Position numbers and translations under genes: made by a program. A stretch of 64,000 nt of DNA, from assembly GCF_050947335.1 (NCBI RefSeq), contig NW_027473318.1:3534001-3598000 (forward strand), given 5' to 3'. Each line of letters begins with the position of its first letter. Within the stretch, counting starts at the first letter, position 1. Of the stretch, positions 27,812 to 41,180 are shown one piece after another. Source of the DNA: Megachile rotundata. Its lineage: Eukaryota; Arthropoda; Insecta; Hymenoptera; Megachilidae. Below the pieces are notes generated by a model. That model had not been told where the DNA came from. It saw only the letters and a list, made by a program, of their open reading frames with translations, and searched no databases.

Positions 27812-28357
27812 ATTGCGATTGTATGAATGCGATTGTATGATTGTGATTGCATAATTGTGATTGTATGATTGTGATTGTATGATTGTGATTGTCTGATTGT
27901 GGTTGTATGATTGTGATTGTATGATTGAGATTGTATGATTGTGATTGTATGCTTGCGATTGTATGATTGTGATTGTATGATTGTGATTGTATGATTGTGA
28001 TTGTATGATTGTGATTGTATGATTCTGATTGTATGATTGTGATTGTATGATTGTGATTGTATGATTGTATTTGGGAGATTGTATTTGGGAGATTGTAATT
28101 GTATGATTGCGATTGTATGATTGTGATTGTATGATTGCGATTGTATGATTGTGATTGTATGATTGTATTTGGGAGATTGTATTTGTGCGATTGTGATTGT
28201 ACGATTGTGATTGTACGATTGTGATTGTCTGATTGTGGTTGTGCGATTGTGATTGTACGATTGTGATTGTACGATTGTGATTGTACGATTGTGATTGTAT
28301 GATTATGATTGTATGATTGTGATTGCATGATTGTGACTGTATGATTGTGATTGTATG
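27812..28357. repeat. 546-bp segment absent from the second 7.3-kb copy
   Basis: Both copies carry the rare gatcatg variant (27,755 and 35,004), the T-rich landmark and two consensus units. This copy then runs for 546 bp (39 units) before reaching a tttgtgattgtatg unit at 28,358, while the second copy goes straight to that unit at 35,061. The segment includes GGG clusters at 28,064 and 28,162. The related module near 58.5-59.1 kb has matching clusters at 58,780 and 58,878, so the second copy most simply lost it. Confidence 0.85.
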
Positions 28358-29138
28358 TTTGTGATTGTATGATTGAGATTGTATGATTGTGATTGTATGA
28401 TTGCGATTGTATGATTGTGATTGTATGATTGCGATTGTATGATTGTGATTGTATGATTGTGATTGTATGATTGGGATTGTATGATTGTGATTGTATGATT
28501 GTGACTGTATGATTGTGATTGTATGATTGTGATTGTACGATTGTGATTGTATGATTGTGATTGTATGATTGTGAAAGTATGATTGTGATTGAGTGATTGT
28601 GATTGTATGATTGTGATTGTATGATTGTGATTGTATGATTGTATTTGGGAGATTGTATTTGGGAGATTGTAATTGTATGATTGCGATTGTATGATTGTGA
28701 TTGTATGATTGCGATTGTATGATTGTGATTGTATGATTGTGATGTATGATTGTAATTGTATGATTATGATTGTATGATTGCGACTGTATGATTGTGATTG
28801 TATGATTGTATTTGGGAGATTGTATTTGGGAGATTGTAATTGTATGATTGCGATTGTATGATTGTGATTGTATGATTGCGATTGTATGATTGTGATTGTA
28901 TGATTGTGATGTATGATTGTAATTGTATGATTGCGATGTATGACTGTAATTGTATGATTGTGATTGCATGATTTTGAATGTATGATTGTGATTGTATGAT
29001 TGTGATTGTATGATTGTGATTGTATGATTCTGATTGTATGGTTGTGATTGTATGATTGTGATTGTATGATTGTGATAGTATGATTGTGATTGTATGATTG
29101 TGATTGTATGATTGTGATTGTATGATTGTGATTGTATG

Positions 29139-29208
29139 ATTGTATTTGGGAGATTGTATTTGGGAGATTGTATTTGGGAGATTGTATTTGGGAGATTGTA
29201 TTTGGGAG
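29139..29208. repeat. GGG-unit cluster, five attgtatttgggag units
   Basis: Five identical units; its counterpart in the second 7.3-kb copy is 35,856-35,925. Confidence 0.95.
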
Positions 29209-29985
29209 ATTGTAATTGTATGATTGCGATTGTATGATTGTGATTGTATGATTGCGATTGTATGATTGTGATTGTATGATTGTGATGTATGATTGTAATT
29301 GTATGATTATGATTGTATGATTGTGATTGTATGATTGTCATGGTATGATTGTGATGGTATGATTGTGATTGTATGATTGCGATCGTATGACTGTGATTGT
29401 ATGATTATGATTGTATGATTGTGATTGTATGATTGTGATTGTATGATTGCGATTGTATGATTGTGATTGTATGATTGTGATGTATGATTGTAATTGTATG
29501 ATTGCGATGTATGACTGTAATTGTATGATTGTGATTGCATGATTGTGATTGTATGATTGTGATTGTATGATTGTGATTGTATGATTGTATTTGGGAGATT
29601 GTATTTGTGCGATTGTGATTGTACGATTGTGATTGTACGATTGTGATTGTACGATTGTGATTGTCTGATTGTGGTTGTGCGATTGTGATTGTACGATTGT
29701 GATTGTACGATTGTGATTGTACGATTGTGATTGTATGATTATGATTGTATGATTGTGATTGCATGATTGTGATTGTATGATTGTGATTGCATGATTTTGA
29801 ATGCATGATTGTGATTGTATGATTGTGATTGTATGATTGTGATTGTATGATTGTGATTGTATGATTGTGATTGTATGATTGTGATTGTATGATTGTGATT
29901 GTATGATTGTGATTGTATGATTGTGATTGTATGATTGTGATAGTATGATTGTGATTGTATGATTGTGATTGTATGATTGTGATTG

Positions 29986-30398
29986 TATGATTGTGATTGT
30001 CTGATTGTGGTTGTGCGATTGTGATTGTATGATTGTGATTCTGTGATTGTGATTGTATGATTGTGATTGTATGATTGTGATTGTATGCTTGTGACTGTAT
30101 GTCTGTGATTGTATGATTGTGGTTGTGCGTTTGTGATTGTACGATTGTGAATGTACGATTGTGATTGTATGATTGTGGTTGTATGAATATGATTGTATGA
30201 TTGTGATTGCATGATTGTGATTGTATGATTGTGATTGTATGATTGTGATTGTATGATTGTGATTGTATGATTGTGATTGTCTGATTGTGGTTGTGCGATT
30301 GTGATTGTATGATTGTGATTCTGTGATTGTGATTGTATGATTGTGATTGTATGATTGTGATTGTATGCTTGTGACTGTATGTCTGTGATTGTATGATT
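29986..30398. repeat. 280-bp-spaced direct repeat at the 7.3-kb junction
   Basis: A segment of about 130 bp, from attgtgattgtctg through attgtgattctgtg to the gcttgtgactg and gtctgtg units, occurs at about 29,986-30,118 and again at about 30,266-30,398. The exact offset is 280 bp, or 20 units: ctgtg lies at 30,041 and 30,321. The junction between the two 7,291-bp copies is at the end of the first of these repeats. Confidence 0.85.
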
Positions 30399-31425
30399 GT
30401 GATTGTACGATTGTGATTGTATGATTGTGATTGTATGATTGTGATTGTATGATTGTGAAAGTATGATTGTGATCCTATGATTGTGATTGTATGATTGCGA
30501 TTGTATGATTGTGATTGTATGATTGTGATGTATGATTTTAATTGTATGATTATGATTGTATGATTGTGATTGTATGATTGTGATGGTATGATTGTGATTG
30601 TATGATTGCGATTGTATGATTGTGATTGTATGATTGTGAAAGTATGATTGTGATTGTATGATTATGATTGTATGATTGTGATTGTATGATTGTGATTGTA
30701 TGATTGTGAAAGTATGATTGTGATTGTATGATTGTGATGTATGTTTGTAATTGTATGATTATGATTGTATGATTGTGATTGTATGATTGCGATTGTATGA
30801 TTGTGATTGTATGATTGCGATTGTATGATTGTGATTGTATGATTGTGATGTATGATTGTAATTGTATGATTATGATTGTATGATTGTGACTGTATGATTG
30901 TGATTGTATGATTGTATTTGGGAGATTGTATTTGGGAGATTGTATTTGGGAGATTGTAATTGTATGATTGCGATTGTATGATTGTGATTGTATGATTGCG
31001 ATTGTATGATTGTGATTGTATGATTGTGATGTATGATTGTAATTGTATGATTGCGATGTATGACTGTAATTGTATGATTGTGATTGCATGATTTTGAATG
31101 TATGATTGTGATTGTATGATTGTGATTGTATGATTGTGATTGTATGATTCTGATTGTATGGTTGTGATTGTATGATTGTGATTGTATGATTGTGATAGTA
31201 TGATTGTGATTGTATGATTGTGATTGTATGATTGTGATTGTATGATTGTGATTGTATGATTGTATTTGGGAGATTGTATTTGGGAGATTGTATTTGGGAG
31301 ATTGTAATTGTATGATTGCGATTGTATGATTGTGATTGTATGATTGCGATTGTATGATTGTGATTGTATGATTGTGATGTATGATTGTAATTGTATGATT
31401 ATGATTGTATGATTGTGATTGTATG

Positions 31426-34052
31426 ATTGTCATGGTATGATTGTGATGGTATGATTGTGATTGTATGATTGCGATCGTATGACTGTGATTGTATGATTAT
31501 GATTGTATGATTGTGATTGTATGATTGTGATTTTACGATTGTGATTGTATGTTTATGATTGTATTTTTGTGATTTTATGATTGTGATTGTATGATTGTGA
31601 TTGTATGATTGTGATTGTATGATTGCGATTGTATGAATGCGACTGTATGATTGTGATTGCATAATTGTGATTGTATGATTGTGATTGTATGATTGTGATT
31701 GTATGATTGTGATTGTATGATTGTGATTGTATGATTGTGATTGTATGAATGCGATTGTATGATTGTGATTGCATAATTGTGATTGTATGATTGTGATTGT
31801 ATGATTGCGATTGTATGATTGTGATTGTATGATTGTGATGTATGATTGTAATTGTATGATTATGATTGTATGATTGTGATTGTATGATTGTCATGGTATG
31901 ATTGTGATGGTATGATTGTGATTGTATGATTGCGATCGTATGATTCCGATTGTATGATTATGGTTGTATGATTGTGATTGTATGATTGCGATTGTATGAT
32001 TGTGATTGTATGTTTATGATTGTATTTTTGTGATTTTATGATTGTGATTGTATGATTGTGATTGTATGATTGTGATTGTATGATTGCGATTGTATGAATG
32101 CGATTGTATGATTGTGATTGCATAATTGTGATTGTATGATTGTGATTGTATGATTGTGATTGTATGATTGTGATTGTATGATTGTGATTGTATGATTGTG
32201 ATTGTATGATTGTAATTGTATGATTGCGATTGTATGATTGTGATTGTATGATTGCGATTGTATGATTGTGATTGTATGATTGTGATGTATGATTGTAATT
32301 GTATGATTATGATTGTATGATTGTGATTGTATGATTGTCATGGTATGATTGTGATGGTATGATTGTGATTGTATGATTGCAATCGTATGACTGTGATTGT
32401 ATGATTATGATTGTATGACTGTGATTGTATGATTGTGATTTTACGATTGTGATTGTATGTTTATGATTGTATTTTTGTGATTTTATGATTGTGATTGTAT
32501 GATTGTGATTGTATGATTGTGATTGTATGATTGTGATTGTATGATTGCGATTGTATGAATGCGACTGTATGATTGTGATTGCATAATTGTGATTGTATGA
32601 TTGTGATTGTATGATTGTGATTGTACGATTGTGATTGTATGATTGTGATTGTATGATTGTGAAAGTATGATTGTGATTCTATGATTGTGATTGTATGACT
32701 GTGATTGTATGATTGTGATTGTCTGATTGTGGTTGTGCGATTGTGATTGTACGATTGTGATTGTACGATTGTGATTGTATGATTGTGATTGTATGATTAT
32801 GATTGTATGATTGTGATTGCATTACTGTGACTGTATGATTGTGATTGCATGATTTTGAATGTATGATTGTGATTGTATGATTGTGATTGTATGATTGTGA
32901 TTGTATGATTGTGATAGTATGATTGTGATTGTATGATTGTGATTGTATGATTGTGATTGTATGATTGTGATTGTATGATTGTATTTGGGAGATTGTATTT
33001 GGGAGATTGTATTTGGGAGATTGTAATTGTATGATTGCGATTGTATGATTGTGATTGTATGATTGCGATTGTATGATTGTGATTGTATGATTGTGATGTA
33101 TGATTGTAATTGTATGATTATGATTGTATGATTGTGATTGTATGATTGTCATGGTATGATTGTGATGGTATGATTGTGATTGTATGATTGCGATCGTATG
33201 ATTGTGATTGTATGATTATGATTGTATGATTGTGATTGTATGATTGTGATTTTACGATTGTGATTGTATGTTTATGATTGTATTTTTGTGATTTTATGAT
33301 TGTGATTGTATGATTGTGATTGTATGATTGTGAATGTATGATTGCGATTGTATGAATGCGACTGTATGATTGTGATTGCATAATTGTGATTGTATGATTG
33401 TGATTGTATGATTGTGATTGTATGATTGTGATTGTATGATTGTGATTGTATGAATGCGATTGTATGATTGTGATTGCATAATTGTGATTGTATGATTGTG
33501 ATTGTATGATTGCGATTGTATGATTGTGATTGTATGATTGTGATGTATGATTGTAATTGTATGATTATGATTGTATGATTGTGATTGTATGATTGTCATG
33601 GTATGATTGTGATGGTATGATTGTGATTGTATGATTGCGATCGTATGATTCTGATTGTATGATTATGGTTGTATGTTTGTGATTGTATGATTGCGATTGT
33701 ATGATTGTGATTGTATGTTTATGATTGTATTTTTGTGATTTTATGATTGTGATTGTATGATTGTGATTGTATGATTGTGATTGTATGATTGCGATTGTAT
33801 GAATGCGATTGTATGATTGTGATTGCATAATTGTGATTGTATGATTGTGATTGTATGATTGTGATTGTATGTTTATGATTGTATTTTTGTGATTTTATGA
33901 TTGTGATTGTATGATTGTGATTGTATGATTGTGATTGTATGATTGTGAAAGTATGATTGTGATTCTATGATTGTGATTGTATGATTGTGATGTATGATTG
34001 TAATTGTATGATTATGATTGTATGATTGTGATTGTATGATTGTCATGGTATG
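31426..34052. repeat. HOR run: a, b, a', spacer, a, b, b
   Basis: Leaders at 31,426, 31,887, 32,334, 33,145, 33,592 and 34,039; spacings 461, 447, 811, 447 and 447 bp. It is the duplicate of 24,135-26,789, one unit shorter in the third interval and one in the last. Confidence 0.85.
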
Positions 34053-35855
34053 ATTGTGATGGTATGATTGTGATTGTATGATTGCGATCGTATGATTCTG
34101 ATTGTATGATTATGGTTGTATGATTGTGATTGTATGATTGCGATTGTATGATTGTGATTGTATGTTTATGATTGTATTTTTGTGAAAGTATGATTGTGAT
34201 TCTATGATTGTGATTGTATGATTGTGATTGTATGAATGCGATTGTATGATTGTGATTGCATAATTGTGATTGTATGATTGTGATTGTATGATTGTGATTG
34301 TATGTTTGCGATTGTATGATTGTGATGTTACGATTGTGATTGTATGATTGTGATTGTATGATTGTGATTGTATGAGTGTGATTGTCTGATTGTGGTTGTG
34401 CGTTTGTGATTGTACGATTGTGAATGTACGATTGTGATTGTATGATTGTGGTTGTATGAATATGATTGTATGATTGTGATTGCATGATTGTGATTGTATG
34501 ATTGTGATTGTATGATTGTGATTGCATGATTGTGATTGTATGATTGTGATTGTCTGATTGTGGTTGTGCGATTGTGATTGTATGATTGTGATTCTGTGAT
34601 TGTGATTGTATGATTGTGATTGTATGATTGTGATTGTATGCTTGTGACTGTATGTCTGTGATTGTATGATTGTGATTGTACGATTGTGATTGTACGATTG
34701 TGATTGTATGATTGTGATTGTATGATTGTGAAAGTATGATTGTGATTCTATGATTGTGATTGTATGATTGTGATTGTATGATTGTGATTGTATGATTGTG
34801 ATTGTCTGATTGTGGTTGTGCGATTGTGATTGTACGATTGTGATTGTACGATTGTGATTGTATGATTGTGATTGTATGATTGTGATAGTATGATTGTGAT
34901 TGTATGACTGTGATTGTATGACTGTGATTGTATGATTGTGATTGTATGATTATGATTGTATGATTGTGATTGTATGATTGCGATTGTATGATTGTGATTG
35001 TATGATCATGATTGTATTTTTGTGATTTTATGATTGTGATTGTATGATTGTGATTGTATGTTTGTGATTGTATGATTGAGATTGTATGATTGTGATTGTA
35101 TGATTGCGATTGTATGATTGTGATTGTATGATTGCGATTGTATGATTGTGATTGTATGATTGTGATTGTATGATTGGGATTGTATGATTGTGATTGTATA
35201 ATTGTGACTGTATGATTGTGATTGTATGATTGTGATTGTACGATTGTGATTGTATGATTGTGATTGTATGATTGTGAAAGTATGATTGTGATTGAGTGAT
35301 TGTGATTGTATGATTGTGATTGTATGATTGTGATTGTATGATTGTATTTGGGAGATTGTATTTGGGAGATTGTAATTGTATGATTGCGATTGTATGATTG
35401 TGATTGTATGATTGCGATTGTATGATTGTGATTGTATGATTGTGATGTATGATTGTAATTGTATGATTATGATTGTATGATTGCGACTGTATGATTGTGA
35501 TTGTATGATTGTATTTGGGAGATTGTATTTGGGAGATTGTAATTGTATGATTGCGATTGTATGATTGTGATTGTATGATTGCGACTGTATGATTGTGATT
35601 GTATGATTGTGATGTATGATTGTAATTGTATGATTGCGATGTATGACTGTAATTGTATGATTGTGATTGCATGATTTTGAATGTATGATTGTGATTGTAT
35701 GATTGTGATTGTATGATTGTGATTGTATGATTGTGATTGTATGATTCTGATTGTATGGTTGTGATTGTATGATTGTGATTGTATGATTGTGATAGTATGA
35801 TTGTGATTGTATGATTGTGATTGTATGATTGTGATTGTATGATTGTGATTGTATG

Positions 35856-35925
35856 ATTGTATTTGGGAGATTGTATTTGGGAGATTGTATTTGGGAGATT
35901 GTATTTGGGAGATTGTATTTGGGAG
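35856..35925. repeat. GGG-unit cluster, five attgtatttgggag units
   Basis: Five identical units, counterpart of 29,139-29,208 at an offset of 6,717 bp. Confidence 0.95.
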
Positions 35926-36689
35926 ATTGTAATTGTATGATTGCGATTGTATGATTGTGATTGTATGATTGCGATTGTATGATTGTGATTGTATGATTGT
36001 GATGTATGATTGTAATTGTATGATTATGATTGTATGATTGTGATTGTATGATTGTCATGGTATGATTGTGATGGTATGATTGTGATTGTATGATTGCGAT
36101 CGTATGACTGTGATTGTATGATTATGATTGTATGATTGTGATTGTATGATTGTGATTGTATGATTGCGATTGTATGATTGTGATTGTATGATTGTGATGT
36201 ATGATTGTAATTGTATGATTGCGATGTATGACTGTAATTGTATGATTGTGATTGCATGATTGTGATTGTATGATTGTGATTGTATGATTGTGATTGTATG
36301 ATAGTATTTGGGAGATTGTATTTGTGCGATTGTGATTGTACGATTGTGATTGTACGATTGTGATTGTACGATTGTGATTGTCTGATTGTGGTTGTGCGAT
36401 TGTGATTGTACGATTGTGATTGTACGATTGTGATTGTACGATTGTGATTGTATGATTATGATTGTATGATTGTGATTGCATGATTGTGATTGTATGATTG
36501 TGATTGCATGATTTTGAATGCATGATTGTGATTGTATGATTGTGATTGTATGATTGTGATTGTATGATTGTGATTGTATGATTGTGATTGTATGATTGTG
36601 ATTGTATGATTGTGATTGTATGATTGTGATTGTATGATTGTGATAGTATGATTGTGATTGTATGATTGTGATTGTATGATTGTGATTGT

Positions 36690-39600
36690 ATGATTGTATT
36701 TGGGAGATTGTATTTGGGAGATTGTAATTGTATGATTGCGATTGTATGATTGTGATTGTATGATTGCGATTGTATGATTGTGATTGTATGATTGTGATGT
36801 ATGATTGTAATTGTATGATTATGATTGTATGATTGTGACTGTATGATTGTGATTGTATGATTGTATTTGGGAGATTGTATTTGGGAGATTGTATTTGGGA
36901 GATTGTAATTGTATGATTGCGATTGTATGATTGTGATTGTATGATTGCGATTGTATGATTGTGATTGTATGATTGTGATGTATGATTGTAATTGTATGAT
37001 TGCGATGTATGACTGTAATTGTATGATTGTGATTGTATGATTGTGATTGTATGATTGTGATAGTATGATTGTTATTGTATTATTGTGACTGTATGATTGT
37101 GATTGTATGATTGTGATTGTATGATTGAGATTGTATGATAGTGATTGTATGATTGTGATTGCATGATTGTGACTGTATGATTGTGATTGTATGATTGTGA
37201 TTGTATGATTGAGATTGTATGATTGTGATTGTATGATTGCGATTGTATGATTGTGATTGTATGATTGCGATTGTATGATTGTGATTGTATGATTGTGATT
37301 GTATGATTGTGATTGTATGATTGTGATTGTATGATTGTGACCGTATGATTGTGATTGTATGATTGTGATTGTACGATTGTGATTGTATGATTGTGATTGT
37401 ATGATTGTGAAAGTATGATTGTGATTCTATGATTGTGATTGTATGATTGTGATTGTATGATTGTGATTGTATGATTGTGATTGTCTGATTGTGGTTGTGC
37501 GATTGTGATTGTACGATTGTGATTGTACGATTGTGATTGTATGATTGTGATTGTATGATTATGATTGTATGATTGTGATTGCATGACTGTGACTGTATGA
37601 TTGTGATTGCATGATTTTGAATGTATGATTGTGATTGTATGATTGTGATTGTATGATTGTGATTGTATGATTGTGATTGTATGATTGCGATTGTATGATT
37701 GTGATTGTATGATTGTGATGTATGATTGTAATTGTATGATTATGATTGTATGATTGTGATTGTATGATTGTCATGGTATGATTGTGATGGTATGATTGTG
37801 ATTGTATGATTGCGATCGTATGATTGTGATAGTATGATTATGATTGTATGATTGTGATTGTATGATTGTGATTTTACGATTGTGATTGTATGTTTATGAT
37901 TGTATTTTTGTGATTTTATGATTGTGATTGTATGATTGTGATTGTATGATTGCGATTGTATGAATGCGACTGTATGATTGTGATTGCATAATTGTGATTG
38001 TATGATTGTGATTGTATGATTGTGATTGTATGATTGTGATTGTATGATTGTGATTGTATGATTGTGATTGTATGAATGCGATTGTATGATTGTGATTGCA
38101 TAATTGTGATTGTATGATTGTGATTGTATGATTGTGATTGTATGATTGTATTTGGGAGATTGTATTTGTGCGATTGTGATTGTACGATTGTGATTGTACG
38201 ATTGTGATTGTCTGATTGTGGTTGTGCTATTGTGATTGTACGATTGTGATTGTATGATTGTGATTGTATGATTGTGATTGTATGATTGTGATTGTATGAT
38301 TGTGATTGTATGATTGTGATTGTATGAATGCGATTGTATGATTGTGATTGCATAATTGTGATTGTATGATTGTGATTGTATGAATGCGATTGTATGATTG
38401 TGATTGCATAATTGTGATTGTATGATTGTGATTGTATGATTGCGATTGTATGTTTGCGATTGTATGATTGTGATGTTATGATTGTGATTGTATGATTGTG
38501 ATTGTATGATTGTGATTGTATGAGTGTGATTGTCTGATTGTGGTTGTGCGTTTGTGATTGTACGATTGTGAATGTACGATTGTGATTGTATGATTGTGGT
38601 TGTATGAATATGATTGTATGATTGTAATTGTATGATTATGATTGTATGATTGTGATTGGATGATTGAGATTGTATGATTGTGATTGTATGCTTGCGATTG
38701 TATGATTGTGATTGTATGATTGTGATTGTATGATTGTGATTGTATGATTGTGATTGTATGATTGTGATTGTATGATTGTGATTGTATGATTGTGATTGTA
38801 TGATTGTGATTGTATGATTGTATTTGGGAGATTGTATTTGGGAGATTGTAATTGTATGATTGCGATTGTATGATTGTGATTGTATGATTGCGATTGTATG
38901 ATTGTGATTGTATGATTGTATTTGGGAGATTGTATTTGTGCGATTGTGATTGTACGATTGTGATTGTACGATTGTGATTGTCTGATTGTGGTTGTGCGAT
39001 TGTGATTGTACGATTGTGATTGTACGATTGTGATTGTATGATTATGATTGTATGATTGTGATTGCATGATTGTGATTGTATGATTGTGATTGTATGATTG
39101 TGATTGTATGATTGTATTTGGGAGATTGTATTTGTGCGATTGTGATTGTACGATTGTGATTGTACGATTGTGATTGTCTGATTGTGGTTGTGCGATTGTG
39201 ATTGTACGATTGTGATTGTACGATTGTGATTGTACGATTGCGATTGTATGACTGTGATTGTATGATTGTGATTGTATGATTGTGATTGTATGATTGTGAA
39301 AGTATGATTGTGATTCTATGATTGTGATTGTATGATTGTGATTGTATGATTGTGATTGTCTGATTGTGTTTGTGCGAATGTGATTGTACGATTGTGATTG
39401 TACGATTGTGATTGTATGATTGTGATTGTATGATTATGATTGTATGATTGTGATTGCATGATTGTGACTGTATGATTGTATTTGGGAGATTGTATTTGGG
39501 AGATTGTATTTGGGAGATTGTAATTGTATGATTGCTATTGTATGATTGTGATTGTATGATTGCGATTGTATGATTGTGATTGTATGATTGTGATGTATGA

Positions 39601-40700
39601 TCTTAATTGTATGATTATGATTGTATGATTGTGATTGTATGATTGTGATGGTATGATTGTGATTGTATGATTGCGATCGTATGATTGTGATTGTATGATT
39701 ATGATTGTATGATTGTGATTGTATGATTGCGATTGTATGATTGTGATTGTATGATTATGATTGTATTTTTGTGATTTTATGATTGTGATTGTATGATTGT
39801 GATTGTATGATTGTGATTGTATGATTGCGATTGTATGAATGCGATTGTATGATTGTAATTGCATAATTGTGATTGTATGATTGTGATTGTATGATTGTGA
39901 TTGTCTGATTGTGGTTGTATGATTGTGATTGTATGATTGAGATTGTATGATTGTGATTGTATGCTTGCGATTGTATGATTGTGATTGTATGATTGTGATT
40001 GTATGATTGTGATTGTATGATTGTGATTGTATGATTGTGATTGTATGATTGTATTTGGGAGATTGTATTTGGGAGATTGTAATTGTATGATTGCGATTGT
40101 ATGATTGTGATTGTATGATTGCGATTGTATGATTGTGATTGTATGATTGTATTTGGGAGATTGTATTTGTGCGATTGTGATTGTACGATTGTGATTGTAC
40201 GATTGTGATTGTCTGATTGTGGTTGTGCGATTGTGATTGTACGATTGTGATTGTGCGATTGTGATTGTGCGATTGTGATTGTATGATTATGATTGTATGA
40301 TTGTGATTGCATGATTGTGATTGTATGATTGTGATTGTATGATTGTGATTGTATGATTGTGATTGTATGATTGTGATTGTATGATTGTATTTGGGAGATT
40401 GTATTTGGGAGATTGTAATTGTATGATTGCGATTGTATGATTGTGATTGTATGATTGCGATTGTATGATTGTGATTGTATGATTGTGATGTATGATTGTA
40501 ATTGTATGATTATGATTGTATGATTGTGACTGTATGATTGTGATTGTATGATTGTATTTGGGAGATTGTATTTGGGAGATTGTATTTGGGAGATTGTATT
40601 TGGGAGATTGTAATTGTATGATTGCGATTGTATGATTGTGATTGTATGATTGCGATTGTATGATTGTGATTGTATGATTGTGATGTATGATTGTAATTGT
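36690..40700. repeat. Module block D, right copy (matches 1-6.6 kb)
   Basis: Opens with GGG clusters at 36,693 and 36,860 (spacing 167 bp, as at 8531/8698). It then follows the 1-6.6 kb block: gttattgtattattg at 37,071, an a-type HOR leader at 37,767, and clusters at 38,145, 38,817, 38,915, 39,111, 39,475, 40,048, 40,146, 40,384 and 40,551. A fusion point near 39,238, where an acg run passes directly into attgcgattgtatg and an actg unit, marks the loss of 1,930 bp relative to the left copy. Confidence 0.8.
40551..40606. repeat. GGG-unit cluster, four attgtatttgggag units
   Basis: Four identical units. The matching cluster in the left block (6434-6461) has two, so the cluster has changed length. 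Confidence 0.95.
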
Positions 40701-41180
40701 ATGATTGCGATGTATGACTGTAATTGTATGATTGTGATTGTATGACTGTGATTGTATGATTGTGATTGTATGATTGTGATAGTATGATTGTTATTGTATT
40801 ATTGTGACTGTATGATTGTGATTGTATGATTGTGATTGTATGATTGCGATTGTATGATTGTGATTGTATGATTGTGATGTATGTTTGTAATTGTATGATT
40901 ATGATTGTATGATTGTGATTGTATGATTGAGATTGTATGATTGTGATTGTATGATTGTGATTGCATGATTGTGACTGTATGATTGTGATTGTATGATTGT
41001 GATTGTATGATTGAGATTGTATGATTGTGATTGTATGATTGCGATTGTATGATTGTGATTGCATGATTGCGATTGTATGATTGTGATTGTATGATTGTGA
41101 TTGTATGATTGTGATTGTATGATTGTGATTGTATGATTGTGACTGTATGGTTGTGATTGTATGATTGTGATTGTACGATT
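40700..41180. repeat. Second gttattgtattattg cassette
   Basis: Repeats the cassette at 37,071 with the variant at 40,790 (offset 3,719 bp), followed by gcg, gatgtatg and gag units. It includes a unique attgcgattgtatg preceded by gattgcatg near 41,060. It links block D to the following 3.8-kb-type module. Confidence 0.65.

Larger units (their letters stand above)
22828..30118. repeat. 7,291-bp module, first tandem copy
   Basis: From the attgtggttgtgcg unit at about 22,828, the sequence repeats from 30,119 at an offset of exactly 7,291 bp. Matching landmarks include tatgaatatg at 22,891 and 30,182, GGG clusters at 23,620 and 30,911, and HOR leaders at 24,135/31,426, 24,596/31,887 and 25,043/32,334. 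The offset then falls to 7,277, 7,263 and 7,249 by single-unit losses, and to 6,703 after a 546-bp difference. The module length equals the distance between its two start points, so the copies abut. Confidence 0.88.
30119..36690. repeat. 7,291-bp module, second tandem copy (shortened)
   Basis: Begins with attgtggttgtgcg preceded by a consensus-type unit rather than attgtgattgtctg, marking the junction. It follows the first copy closely up to about 36,690, where the first copy goes on to attgtgattgtctg (about 29,990) and this one goes on to a GGG cluster at 36,693. It lacks 546 bp at 35,060/35,061 and a few single units. Confidence 0.85.
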
